In this document: positions 1 through 7,348 of the stretch, in pieces
Layout: every line of letters begins with the position of its first letter
How positions within the stretch are numbered: position 1 is the first letter of the stretch
Origin: Streptomyces beigongshangae
GTDB lineage: Bacteria > Actinomycetota > Actinomycetes > Streptomycetales > Streptomycetaceae
DNA length: 53,200 nucleotides
Reading direction: 5' to 3'
Assembly: GCF_019710745.1 (NCBI RefSeq)
Contig: NZ_JAHKJW010000051.1
Location: forward strand, 1 to 53,200
The notes under the pieces: model-generated
The model's database searches: none
What the model was told of the DNA's origin: nothing
The model's input: the letters and a program-made list of their open reading frames with translations, nothing else
Translations under genes and position numbers: made by a program

Positions 1-2181
1 GGCGACGGCGGTCCGAGGCGCGGGCACCTCGGCCGTCCGGGCGCGGGCGACGGGCCGGATCTCGCGCGAGCGCTCGTGCACGGGGCCGTCCGGCTCGGGG
101 CCCGGGGCCGTCGTGTCCGGCACGGCGGCCCGGACCGGCTCCCGCACCGGCTCCCGGACCGCGGGCCGCACCTCCCCGGCCGCGGGTCGTGCCTCTGCGG
201 CCGCCGGCTGTGCCTCCCCGGCACCCCATGCGTCCCCGGCGGCGGACCCCGCCGACTCGCGCACCACGATCTCGTACGGGATCAGCACGATCGCGGTCGT
301 CCCCCCGTACGGGGAGGGGCGCAGCGTGACGCCGATGCCGTGCCGGGTGGCGAGCCGGGCGATCACGAACATGCCGAGCCGCAGGTCGTCGGCGAGCGCC
401 ACCACGTCGAACTGCGGGGACTCCGCCAACTGGGTGTTGAACGAGGCGTAGTCCTCCTCGGACATGCCCAGACCGCGGTCCTCGATCTCCACGGCCAGGC
501 CCTTGGCCACCAGCCCGGCCCGCACCCCGACGGGGCTGGGTGCGGGGGAGTAGGTGGTCGCGTTGTCGATGAGCTCGGCCAGCAGGTGGATGACGTCGGC
601 CACCGCGGGCGGGGCGAGGAACACCTCCTCGTCGGCCTGCACCTCCACCCGCTGGTACTCGGCGACCTCGCCGACCGCGCTGCGCAGGATGTCGATCAGG
701 GCGACCGGCTCGCTCCAGCTGCGGCCCGGCCGCTCACCGCTGATGATCACGAGGTTCTCCTCGTAGCGCCGCAGCTGGCTCGCCGTGGAGTCCAGTTCGT
801 ACAGGCCCTTGAGGATGTTCGGGTCCTGGTGCTCGCGTTCCAGCGCGTCGAGCTTGGTGAGCTGGAGGTTGACCAGGTTCTGGCTCTGCCGGGCGATGCC
901 CAGGATGACCTTCTGGAAGCCGCGCCGGGTGTCGGCGAGCTCCACCGCGGTGTTGACCGCCGTGCGCTGGGCGGTGTTGAACGCCTGTGCCACCTGCCCC
1001 AGTTCGTCCTGCCCGTAGTCCAGCTCGGGCGTGGCGGACTCCACGTCGACCGTCTCGCCGCGGTCGAGCCGCGCGACCACGTCGGGCAGCCGCTCCTGCG
1101 CCAGGCCGAGCGTGGCGATCCGCAGCCCGCGCAGCCGCATCGAGAGGGAGCGGGTGATGCGCCACGACATGAAGACGCAGAGCAGCAGGGCGACGAGTCC
1201 GGCGGCGCTCAGCGCGGCCGCCTTGATCAGTAGCCCCTGCGCCTGGTCGTCGCTGCGCTCCAGCAGTGCCGAGGTCTCCTGGTCGATCAGGGCGGCGTAC
1301 TGGTTCCTGAGCTTGCCGTACGCCGTGTCCCAACGTTCCTGCATGTCCGGCAGGGCGACCTTCCCGCCGTCGCCGTCCCCCGCCCGGGCCGCGAGGACCC
1401 GGTCCTCCACGCTCTCCAGGGACTTCCACTCCCGGCCCTGCAGGATCCGCTCGGTCTGCTCCTTCACCGAGCCGCGCAGCGAGGGGACGAGCTGGTCCTC
1501 GACGAGGAAGCGCCGGGCGTTGACCAGCTGGGTGAAGTGGGCCCAGGACTGCGCGTCGAGTTCGCCCGCGGGCCGGACCAGGTGGAGCTGGGCGTCCTCC
1601 TGGGAGACGAGCTCCGCCGAGTGCGCGAGGGCGACGAGCGGTCCGGCCTGCGAGGTGAGGTCCCCGTCGTCGACCTGGGAGATCTCCTGGAAGGCGTGGA
1701 TCTGGTCGTCGATGATCGACGTGTACTGGTCGAGCGCCTGTTCGGGGGTGATGTCGGTGGGGTCGTCCACCTGGCCCCGGTAGTACTCCAGGCTCCCCAC
1801 CGAGGCGATGACCGAGTACATCCGGTCACGGATGCGCGCGGGGGCCTCGCGGATCCTGTCCGACTGTCCGACCAGTGTGGCGATCGCCTTGTCGGTACGC
1901 TCCCGCTGCTGGTCCAGCGCCGTACGCGAACCGCCGGGCGAGGCCAGCAGCACGGCGGACAGACTGCGCTCCCGCTGCAGGGCGAGCGCGGCGTCGGTGC
2001 CCATGGCCCCGGTCGACCTGCTCAGCCCGGTCTGGTCCCGCAGCCTCAGTCCCTCGGAGAACATCTGGATCGTCGTCACACCCCACATGGCGGCCAGGGT
2101 GACGCTGGGAACCAGGGCCAGCAGGATCAGCGAGAGCCGTATGGAGCCGAGACGGCGGCGGGCGCCTGTCCGTGGAGACAT
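1..2181 (-). CDS. Nitrate/nitrite-sensing-type sensor histidine kinase, 3' end outside window
   Basis: The reading frame is open from ATG at 2181 to the window edge (727 codons, no stop), so the C-terminus is missing. Order of parts: basic N-terminus, membrane helix (about residues 15-35), a long helical extracytoplasmic region (about 45-310) resembling the NIT domain, a second membrane helix near 325-345 (residues ALLLCVFMSW), a HAMP-like linker, a dimerisation-type helix (about 415-480), and an HATPase domain with N-box ELIDNATTYS and glycine motif EDRGLGM. The tail is rich in Pro, Ala and Glu. This layout matches the streptomycete kinases found in conservons (CvnA-like), whose partner genes would lie beyond position 1. 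At the place where I expect the phospho-acceptor His in this subfamily the protein reads LDSTASQLRR, with Ser465. The ligand is inferred from the family only. Confidence 0.85.
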   Translation of the reverse strand, partial: MSPRTGARRRLGSIRLSLILLALVPSVTLAAMWGVTTIQMFSEGLRLRDQTGLSRSTGAMGTDAALALQRERSLSAVLLASPGGSRTALDQQRERTDKAIATLVGQSDRIREAPARIRDRMYSVIASVGSLEYYRGQVDDPTDITPEQALDQYTSIIDDQIHAFQEISQVDDGDLTSQAGPLVALAHSAELVSQEDAQLHLVRPAGELDAQSWAHFTQLVNARRFLVEDQLVPSLRGSVKEQTERILQGREWKSLESVEDRVLAARAGDGDGGKVALPDMQERWDTAYGKLRNQYAALIDQETSALLERSDDQAQGLLIKAAALSAAGLVALLLCVFMSWRITRSLSMRLRGLRIATLGLAQERLPDVVARLDRGETVDVESATPELDYGQDELGQVAQAFNTAQRTAVNTAVELADTRRGFQKVILGIARQSQNLVNLQLTKLDALEREHQDPNILKGLYELDSTASQLRRYEENLVIISGERPGRSWSEPVALIDILRSAVGEVAEYQRVEVQADEEVFLAPPAVADVIHLLAELIDNATTYSPAPSPVGVRAGLVAKGLAVEIEDRGLGMSEEDYASFNTQLAESPQFDVVALADDLRLGMFVIARLATRHGIGVTLRPSPYGGTTAIVLIPYEIVVRESAGSAAGDAWGAGEAQPAAAEARPAAGEVRPAVREPVREPVRAAVPDTTAPGPEPDGPVHERSREIRPVARARTAEVPAPRTAVA

Positions 2182-2412
2182 CGTCTTCCTAGGGCGTTCA
2201 GCGGTGAGCAGGGGGGAGTCGCGGCGGGGCCGGGTGGTCGGGGGCGGTGGCGGTGGCGGTGGCGGACGGGCACGGCGGATGAGCGCGTGTCCGGTACACA
2301 CAGGGGGCTCGCAGGATGCTATCCGTACAACTGACCGTACGCACCGTGAGTACCCCAAACCTTGTCATCGCCGTTATAAGACGACCCGGGTCCGGTGGTA
2401 CCGACGGTCGCC

Positions 2413-3426
2413 TCAGCGGGTCCCCTTGGCCGCGTACTCGGCCACCGAGGCGACGTTCTCCTTGGTGACGAACGCCGGTCCGGTGAGCACGGGTTCCTCC
2501 CCGCCGCCGCTGACGTTCCCGTTGGTCTCGTACAGCCAGAACGCGTCCACGGCGAGGTAACCCTGCAGGTAGGGCTGCTGGTCGACGGCGAACTGCACAT
2601 CCCCGCCCTGCACGGCCTCGACGATGTCGTTGTTGAGGTCGAAGGTGGCGATCTCGGCCTCGCTGCCCGCCTCCCCGACCGCCTCGACGGCTTCGAGGGC
2701 GAACTGGGCGCCGTTCATCACGACCTCGTCGATGGTCGGGTCCTGCCGCAGCGCGGCGGCGAGGGAGTCGACCAGGGCCTCGGAGTCGGTGCCGTCCACG
2801 TAGAGCAGGTCGGTCCGGCCGCCGAAGGTCTTCTTCACACCGGCGCAGCGCGCCTCCACGGCGACGTTGCCCCGCTCGTGGATGACGCACAGGGCGTGCT
2901 TCGAGCGCAGGGAGTCCAGCTTGTCGCCGACGGCCCGCCCCGCCACGCTCTCGTCCTGGCCGAAGTACTGCATGAGCCCGCTCGGCTTCCAGGAGTCGAT
3001 CCCGGAGTTGAGGCCGACGACCGGGATGCCGGCCGCCTTCGCCGCGGCGACCGCCCCCTTCATCGCCTCCGGCTTGGCCAGGGTGACCGCGATGCCGTCG
3101 ACCTTGTCGGCGATGGCCTCCCGCACCAGCTTCGCCTGCGCCGCCGCGTCGGGATCGCTCTTGTACGAGAGCTCTATGCCGTCCTTGGCCGCCGCGGCCT
3201 CGGCGCCCTTGCGCACCCGCTCCCAGAACGCGTCGTCCGGGGCGCTGTGGGTGATCATGGCGACCTTGATCCCGGCGGCGGCCGCCTTGCCCGCCGTGGT
3301 GGGGTCCGGGTCCGCCCCGTCCGAGCCGGTGCAGCCGGACGCGAGGAGGGAGACGGCGGCGCAGGCGGCCAGCGCCGTGCCCCGCGCGGATCTGGCGGGA
3401 ACGGGACGGAGGGGTGTGGGGTTCAT
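2413..3426 (-). CDS. Sugar-type ABC substrate-binding lipoprotein (LacI/periplasmic-binding fold)
   Basis: A 337-residue secreted lipoprotein. The N-terminus has a basic stretch, a hydrophobic segment and a lipobox ending LLASGC, so it should be anchored outside the membrane. The body has the class I periplasmic-binding pattern for ribose/galactose-type ligands: IKVAMITHSAPDDAFWERV at the first strand, a VDGIAVTLAKPEAM segment, and IPVVGLNSGID. ATG at 3426 has GAGGTG ten bases upstream. No permease or ATPase gene is adjacent; the next gene downstream on the same strand, 231 bp away, is the sensor kinase, so it may deliver ligand to that kinase instead of, or as well as, a transporter. That role is inference. 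Confidence 0.85.
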   Translation of the reverse strand: MNPTPLRPVPARSARGTALAACAAVSLLASGCTGSDGADPDPTTAGKAAAAGIKVAMITHSAPDDAFWERVRKGAEAAAAKDGIELSYKSDPDAAAQAKLVREAIADKVDGIAVTLAKPEAMKGAVAAAKAAGIPVVGLNSGIDSWKPSGLMQYFGQDESVAGRAVGDKLDSLRSKHALCVIHERGNVAVEARCAGVKKTFGGRTDLLYVDGTDSEALVDSLAAALRQDPTIDEVVMNGAQFALEAVEAVGEAGSEAEIATFDLNNDIVEAVQGGDVQFAVDQQPYLQGYLAVDAFWLYETNGNVSGGGEEPVLTGPAFVTKENVASVAEYAAKGTR

Positions 3427-3955
3427 GGGGAAACGGCACCTCGCTGTGCGGCCGACAAGCGGATGGACGCGTGAAGTCGCTGTGGCGGCCGGCGGGACGA
3501 GTGTGCCGACTGCCCGACTCTTTGCTGGCCGGAGCCAACCGTGTGTAACACCCGATCGTCAAGTGAGTGTCCGAGTGGCCGGAGTTGTCCGCCTTTGATT
3601 TGAGGTGGGGATGAGGGTGGATCGGGGTTGCCAAACGGCCCCGCCGGCGGTCGTCCCGGTGCCCCTGACGTGGCGGGGACCCGGCGGAAGGCGCCCGCGC
3701 GCGCGGCCCGCCGCGCCCCCGGCACGGACGCGGCCCGCACCCCCGAGCCGCCCGCGGACCACCCGGACGGGGTGACCCCCGACGCCCCACGAGGGGCGCG
3801 GCGCCCGACGACGGGTTCCCCACGCCCCGGCAGGGGCGCGGGGAACTGCGCGACGAGCCCCCACCGTCCCGCGGACGTCGTTCGGCCCGAGGGCGCCGCC
3901 CGCCCCGCGACGGTCGTCCGCCCCGCGGCAGTCGAACCGCGCCCGCGGGCGCGGT
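3427..3955. other. 529-bp intergenic region with promoter of the binding protein and a terminator-like hairpin
   Basis: No convincing gene. The part next to 3426 must hold the promoter of the binding lipoprotein. The part near 3815-3845 holds a strong hairpin annotated separately. Between 3640 and 3800 the sequence is GC-only low-complexity DNA with no feature I can support. Confidence 0.6.
3815..3845 (-). terminator. Streptomycete repeat hairpin, terminator of the methyltransferase gene
   Basis: Arms GTTCCCCACGCCCC and GGGGCGCGGGGAAC pair over 14 positions with one mismatch around a GGCA loop. It lies about 110 bases past the stop of the minus-strand methyltransferase. The same motif recurs at 20957-21001 and, as half a hairpin, near 34256. 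There is no U-tract, as is usual for Streptomyces terminators. Confidence 0.6.
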
Positions 3956-4771
3956 CTACGGCTTGCGGGCGATGGCCCCGTACATGGCGATGTCCTCGTC
4001 CCGGACGCCCTCCTCGCCCCGGCCGTCCGGGCGCCACTTGTGCACCTGGACGATGCCGGGCTCGACCAGCTCCAGCCCTTCGAAGAACTCCCGCGCCTCG
4101 TCGATGGTCCGCAGCCGCATCGGCATGCCGCGCGCCGCGTACTCACGGGCGACCCGCCCGACCTCCTGCGGCGCGAACTCGGCCGTGCCGATGGTCATCG
4201 CCAGGTAGCTGCCCGAGGGCAGGGGGTCCAGCAGACGGCGGACGATACCGACCGCGTCGTCCTCGTCCAGCACGAAGTGGACGATCGCGATGACGGTCAG
4301 CGCGACCGGCTCGGCCAGGTCCAGGGTCTCCCGGAACTCGGCGGAACCGAGAACGGCCTCCGGATGCTGGAAGTCGGCCTCGACGTACGCGGTCCGGCCC
4401 TCGGGGGCGCTGGCGAGCAGCCCCTGGGACAGGGTGAGGACGATGGGGTCGTTGTCCACGTAGACCACCCGCGACGCGGGGGCCACCGACTGGGCGATCT
4501 CATGGAGGTTGGGGGAGGTGGGGATGCCGGTCCCGATGTCCAGGAACTGGCGTATCCCCGCGCTCTCGGCGAGCCAGCGCACCGCGCGGTTCATCCAGTC
4601 GCGGTTGGCGCGCATGTGCACGGGCAGGGCGGGCCACTCCCGTGCCATGGCGTCGCCCGCCTCCTTGTCGGCGGGGTAGTAGTCCTTGCCTCCGAGGATG
4701 TAGTCGTAGATGCGCGCCGAGTGTGCGTTCTCGGTGTCGATCCGGTCGGCAGGCCATCCGTTGTCGGGCAA
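3956..4771 (-). CDS. S-adenosyl methyltransferase, DUF574 (Methyltransf_19) family
   Basis: A 271-residue protein. The N-terminus holds the family signature HSARIYDYILGGKDYYPAD, then the SAM-binding motif I FLDIGTGIPT (residues 77-85) and an acidic loop YVDNDP; VIAIVHFVLDEDD follows. I start it at TTG 4771 because GAGGGGAG lies seven bases upstream and the signature begins at once; extending the frame upstream gives unrelated, Arg-rich sequence. Members are numerous in Streptomyces and their substrates are mostly unknown. It is codirectional with, and 101 bp downstream of, a DUF5753/XRE regulator gene, a recurring partnership in this genus. Confidence 0.85.
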   Translation of the reverse strand: MPDNGWPADRIDTENAHSARIYDYILGGKDYYPADKEAGDAMAREWPALPVHMRANRDWMNRAVRWLAESAGIRQFLDIGTGIPTSPNLHEIAQSVAPASRVVYVDNDPIVLTLSQGLLASAPEGRTAYVEADFQHPEAVLGSAEFRETLDLAEPVALTVIAIVHFVLDEDDAVGIVRRLLDPLPSGSYLAMTIGTAEFAPQEVGRVAREYAARGMPMRLRTIDEAREFFEGLELVEPGIVQVHKWRPDGRGEEGVRDEDIAMYGAIARKP

Positions 4772-4872
4772 CGCCGATCTCCCCTCGTGTCGTCGGTCCA
4801 CGGTGAACGCTCCGGCGGAGCCCAGAGTTTCGCAACCGCGCGCCGTGACACGGCGAACGTCGGAACTCCTCG

Positions 4873-5748
4873 TCAGAACTCCTTGCGGATCGCACCGAGG
4901 ACGGCCTCGGTCTTCCTGGCGGGCGCCGCCTGGGCGCCCAGCCGGTCCAGGGCCTCGCGGTAGACCACGACGTCGTCGTGCTTGTCCAGGTACACGGCGC
5001 CCACCAGACCGCTGAGGTAGACGATGTCGGGCAGCTCGCGCGCCCGGAACCGGAAGAGGTGGAACGCGCCGGCCCGCATGGCCGGGTGCGGGCCGTTCTC
5101 GAACGGCATGATCTGGAGGGTCACCTGGGGCAGCGAGTTGACTTCCAGCAGATGGTCGATCTGGGCGCGCATCACCGAGGGGCCACCGACCGGCCACCGC
5201 AGCACCGTCTCGTCCATCACGATCCACACGCGCGGCGGCGAGGGCCGCGAGAGCAGCTCCTGGCGCCGCATGCGCAGCGCCACGCGGCGGTCCGCCGCGT
5301 CGGCCGAGCCGTGCGGGTTGCCGGCGCCGAGCAGGGCGCGCGCGTAGTCCTCGGTCTGCAGCAGCCCGTGCACGAACTGCGACTCGTACGCGCGGATCTG
5401 CAGCGCCGCCTGCTCCAGGCTCAGATACGCGGCGAACCAGTCGGGCAGCACATCACGGTACGTGTGCCACCAGCCGCGCTTGTTCGCCTCGCGGACCGAC
5501 TTCAGGAAGGTGTCGATCTCCTGCTGGTCGGTCACACCGTAGATCTGGAGCAGTTTCTCCGCGTCGGCGAGCCTGAGCCGGGACACCTTGGCCGCCTCCA
5601 TGCGGCGGATGGTGGAGTGGCTGACCCCGAGCGCGGCACCCGCCTGCTCGAACGTCAGTCCGGCACGGGTGCGCAGCTCCTCCAGCTGCCTGCCGAGGAT
5701 CATGCGCAGTACGGAGGGTGCGCCGCCCCAGTCTGTCTCCGCGGTCAC
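4873..5748 (-). CDS. XRE-type helix-turn-helix regulator with DUF5753 domain
   Basis: A 291-residue protein. Residues about 17-70 form a helix-turn-helix (LTFEQAGAALGVSHSTIRRME is the recognition area). The rest is the DUF5753 module, with its typical segments ESQFVHGLLQTEDYARALL and LPQVTLQIMPF and a late Leu-rich end. Paralogues (WhiJ-like/AbaA-region proteins) control development and antibiotic production in Streptomyces and often work with a small DUF397 protein; none is next to this one. The start codon is GTG or ATG near 5748 close to a 308-bp divergent region. The neighbour on the other side is an RsbW-like ATPase, giving a plausible regulator/anti-regulator pair. Confidence 0.9.
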   Translation of the reverse strand: MTAETDWGGAPSVLRMILGRQLEELRTRAGLTFEQAGAALGVSHSTIRRMEAAKVSRLRLADAEKLLQIYGVTDQQEIDTFLKSVREANKRGWWHTYRDVLPDWFAAYLSLEQAALQIRAYESQFVHGLLQTEDYARALLGAGNPHGSADAADRRVALRMRRQELLSRPSPPRVWIVMDETVLRWPVGGPSVMRAQIDHLLEVNSLPQVTLQIMPFENGPHPAMRAGAFHLFRFRARELPDIVYLSGLVGAVYLDKHDDVVVYREALDRLGAQAAPARKTEAVLGAIRKEF

Positions 5749-6056
5749 GCCTTGTCCCCTCGCAGCGGGTTTCCAGGTCGCAGTCTGTCACGATCACCCG
5801 TTCGACGAGGGAAGCATGCCCCCGCCGAATTGCAATTTTCAACTTGCCGGTTGCGAGCTGATGTTGGCAGGTGCCACAGTGGGACGTACCGTCCCGGCCC
5901 GGTGAACGACGTGGCGACGCGGCCCTGTTGGGGGAGAACGGCCCGTGGGTCGTCACTGTGCGCGACGAGGCGTGTGCGCCTCGTCGCACAGCCGATCCGT
6001 GCGGTACCGGCACCGGCCTGACCCCCGGTGCGAAGGCAGACGAAAGGCGAACGGCG
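5749..6056. other. 308-bp divergent region between XRE regulator and ATPase
   Basis: Holds promoters for both flanking genes. It contains one of the few AT-rich stretches of the window (about 5826-5850, including TTGCAATTTTCAAC), likely a promoter or operator, and a large inverted repeat at 5956-5991 annotated separately. No gene is visible. Confidence 0.55.
5956..5991. promoter_or_regulatory. Long inverted repeat upstream of the ATPase gene
   Basis: Left arm CTGTGCGCGACGAGGCG (5956-5972) and right arm CGCCTCGTCGCACAG (5977-5991) are complementary over 15 pairs with a two-base bulge and a four-base loop. It ends 65 bases before the ATPase start codon, so it is either an operator or a 5' leader hairpin. 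Confidence 0.5.
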
Positions 6057-6782
6057 ATGGCTCCGCCCTCTCTCCCCAAGCCACCGGGCCCGCTGCCCGC
6101 GGACGGACCCGCGCACAGGACCGGATCGTTCGGACTGCCCCCGACTCCCGCCTCGGCGGGCCTGGCCCGCCGCAACGTACGCGAACTGCTCGGCGCGTGG
6201 GGCGCGGACCCCGAGGCATGTGACAACGCTGTCCTGGTGACCTCGGAGCTCGTCACCAACGCGCTCACCCACACCGTCAGCGAGCGTGTCGTGTGCAGAC
6301 TGCGCACCGACGGGCACCGGCTCCACCTGGAGGTCGAGGACCAGAACCTCGGTCCGGCGGTCCCCGCGCAGCGCACCGCCGGTCCCGACGACCAGGGCGG
6401 CCGCGGACTCCTGCTGGTCGGCGTGGTCAGCAGCGACTGGGGGGTGCGGGACAGCGCGCACGGCTCCGGCCGCGTCGTCTGGGCCGTCCTGCCGATGCGG
6501 CCGGCGGTGACACCCGCCGTGCCGGTACCGGCGCAGACACCGGTACCGGCACGGATACCGGCCCCGAGACCGCCGTCGGAACCGGCCCCGAGACCGGCAT
6601 CGAGATCGACCTCGCCCTCGCCCTCGCCCTCGTCCTCGGCATCGGGACCGAGACCGTCGGCGTCGTCGGAGCCGTGGGAAACCGCCTCCTCCGGACTCGC
6701 CGTGTCCCTCCCCCACCCCACCCGGCCCGCCCCCCACTCGGCCGAAGGATCCCTGCCCCATGGAACTGCAGTACGTCCCTGA
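6057..6782 (+). CDS. ATP-binding protein, RsbW/anti-sigma-type histidine-kinase-like ATPase
   Basis: A 241-residue protein starting at ATG 6057, with GAAAGGCGAA upstream. The HATPase_c_2 fold covers residues about 30-148: N-box VTSELVTNALTHT (61-73), an EDQNLG loop (95-99) and the GGRGLLLVGVVSSDWGV motif (114-130). No phospho-acceptor or membrane region is present, so it is a stand-alone ATPase of the kind that phosphorylates anti-anti-sigma factors or partners DUF5753 regulators. Residues 150-241 form a Pro/Ser/Ala-rich tail made of degenerate repeats (PVPAQTPVPARIPAP, SPSPSPS), probably disordered. The 3' end overlaps the next gene by 23 bases. Confidence 0.85.
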   Translation: MAPPSLPKPPGPLPADGPAHRTGSFGLPPTPASAGLARRNVRELLGAWGADPEACDNAVLVTSELVTNALTHTVSERVVCRLRTDGHRLHLEVEDQNLGPAVPAQRTAGPDDQGGRGLLLVGVVSSDWGVRDSAHGSGRVVWAVLPMRPAVTPAVPVPAQTPVPARIPAPRPPSEPAPRPASRSTSPSPSPSSSASGPRPSASSEPWETASSGLAVSLPHPTRPAPHSAEGSLPHGTAVRP

Positions 6783-7215
6783 CCCGTGGTCACGCACCCC
6801 CGCGACGTCCCCGTCCGGGCGTCCGGTCCGCCTCGTGATACCCGCCGGGCTGCGCACCGGTCTGGGATGCGACGTGGTGGGCACGTCCAGAGAACACGGC
6901 GAACGCATCCTGGACTGTCTGCCGCGCGTCGGCTGTGTCTTCGCGGACGGCTCCGCGGGTGACGAGCGCTGGTGGTGGATCGTCCCCGGCGGCTCCCACA
7001 TCGGTGTGAGCTGGCCGTCCTCCGTCACCTACACCGTCGGCGCCCGCCGGGCCGATCCGTCCTGGACCCGGGTCCGCCGCGGCTTCCTCCCCGCACGGCC
7101 CCGCATGATCCACGGCCCCGAGGGCGACTCGCCCTACACCCCGCCGATCCCCCTCTACTTCCTGGCGTGCCGTCTCGCGGGCAGCGTCCCGCGCTGGTCG
7201 CCGGCCGGCGGCTGA
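6760..7215 (+). CDS. Conserved streptomycete protein of unknown function
   Basis: A 151-residue soluble protein that I do not recognise as a named family. Its start overlaps the end of the ATPase gene by 23 bases, which suggests co-translation. It has an aromatic core segment DERWWWIVPGGSHIGVSWP (about residues 67-85) and a conserved-looking Pro-rich end with SPYTPPIPLYFLACRL. No signal peptide, membrane helix or catalytic motif is visible. Codon use matches its neighbours. Context with the ATPase and the XRE regulator suggests a signalling accessory; that is inference. Confidence 0.7.
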   Translation: MELQYVPDPWSRTPATSPSGRPVRLVIPAGLRTGLGCDVVGTSREHGERILDCLPRVGCVFADGSAGDERWWWIVPGGSHIGVSWPSSVTYTVGARRADPSWTRVRRGFLPARPRMIHGPEGDSPYTPPIPLYFLACRLAGSVPRWSPAGG

Positions 7216-7348
7216 CCCGCCCGGCGGGAAACCCCTACGGCCCCGTCGGCGCCGTCCGCGATACTTCGACCACTCCCTCCGCCCGGACGGGGACGACAGG
7301 ACACCGGCCGGGCGCGGGAGGGAAGCCGACCGCCCGAGGGGGAGCACC

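Noticed and set aside
4772..5227. N-terminal extension of the methyltransferase up to 5227
   Set aside because: It runs antisense-frame through the XRE gene and has no family similarity; TTG 4771 has a good ribosome site.
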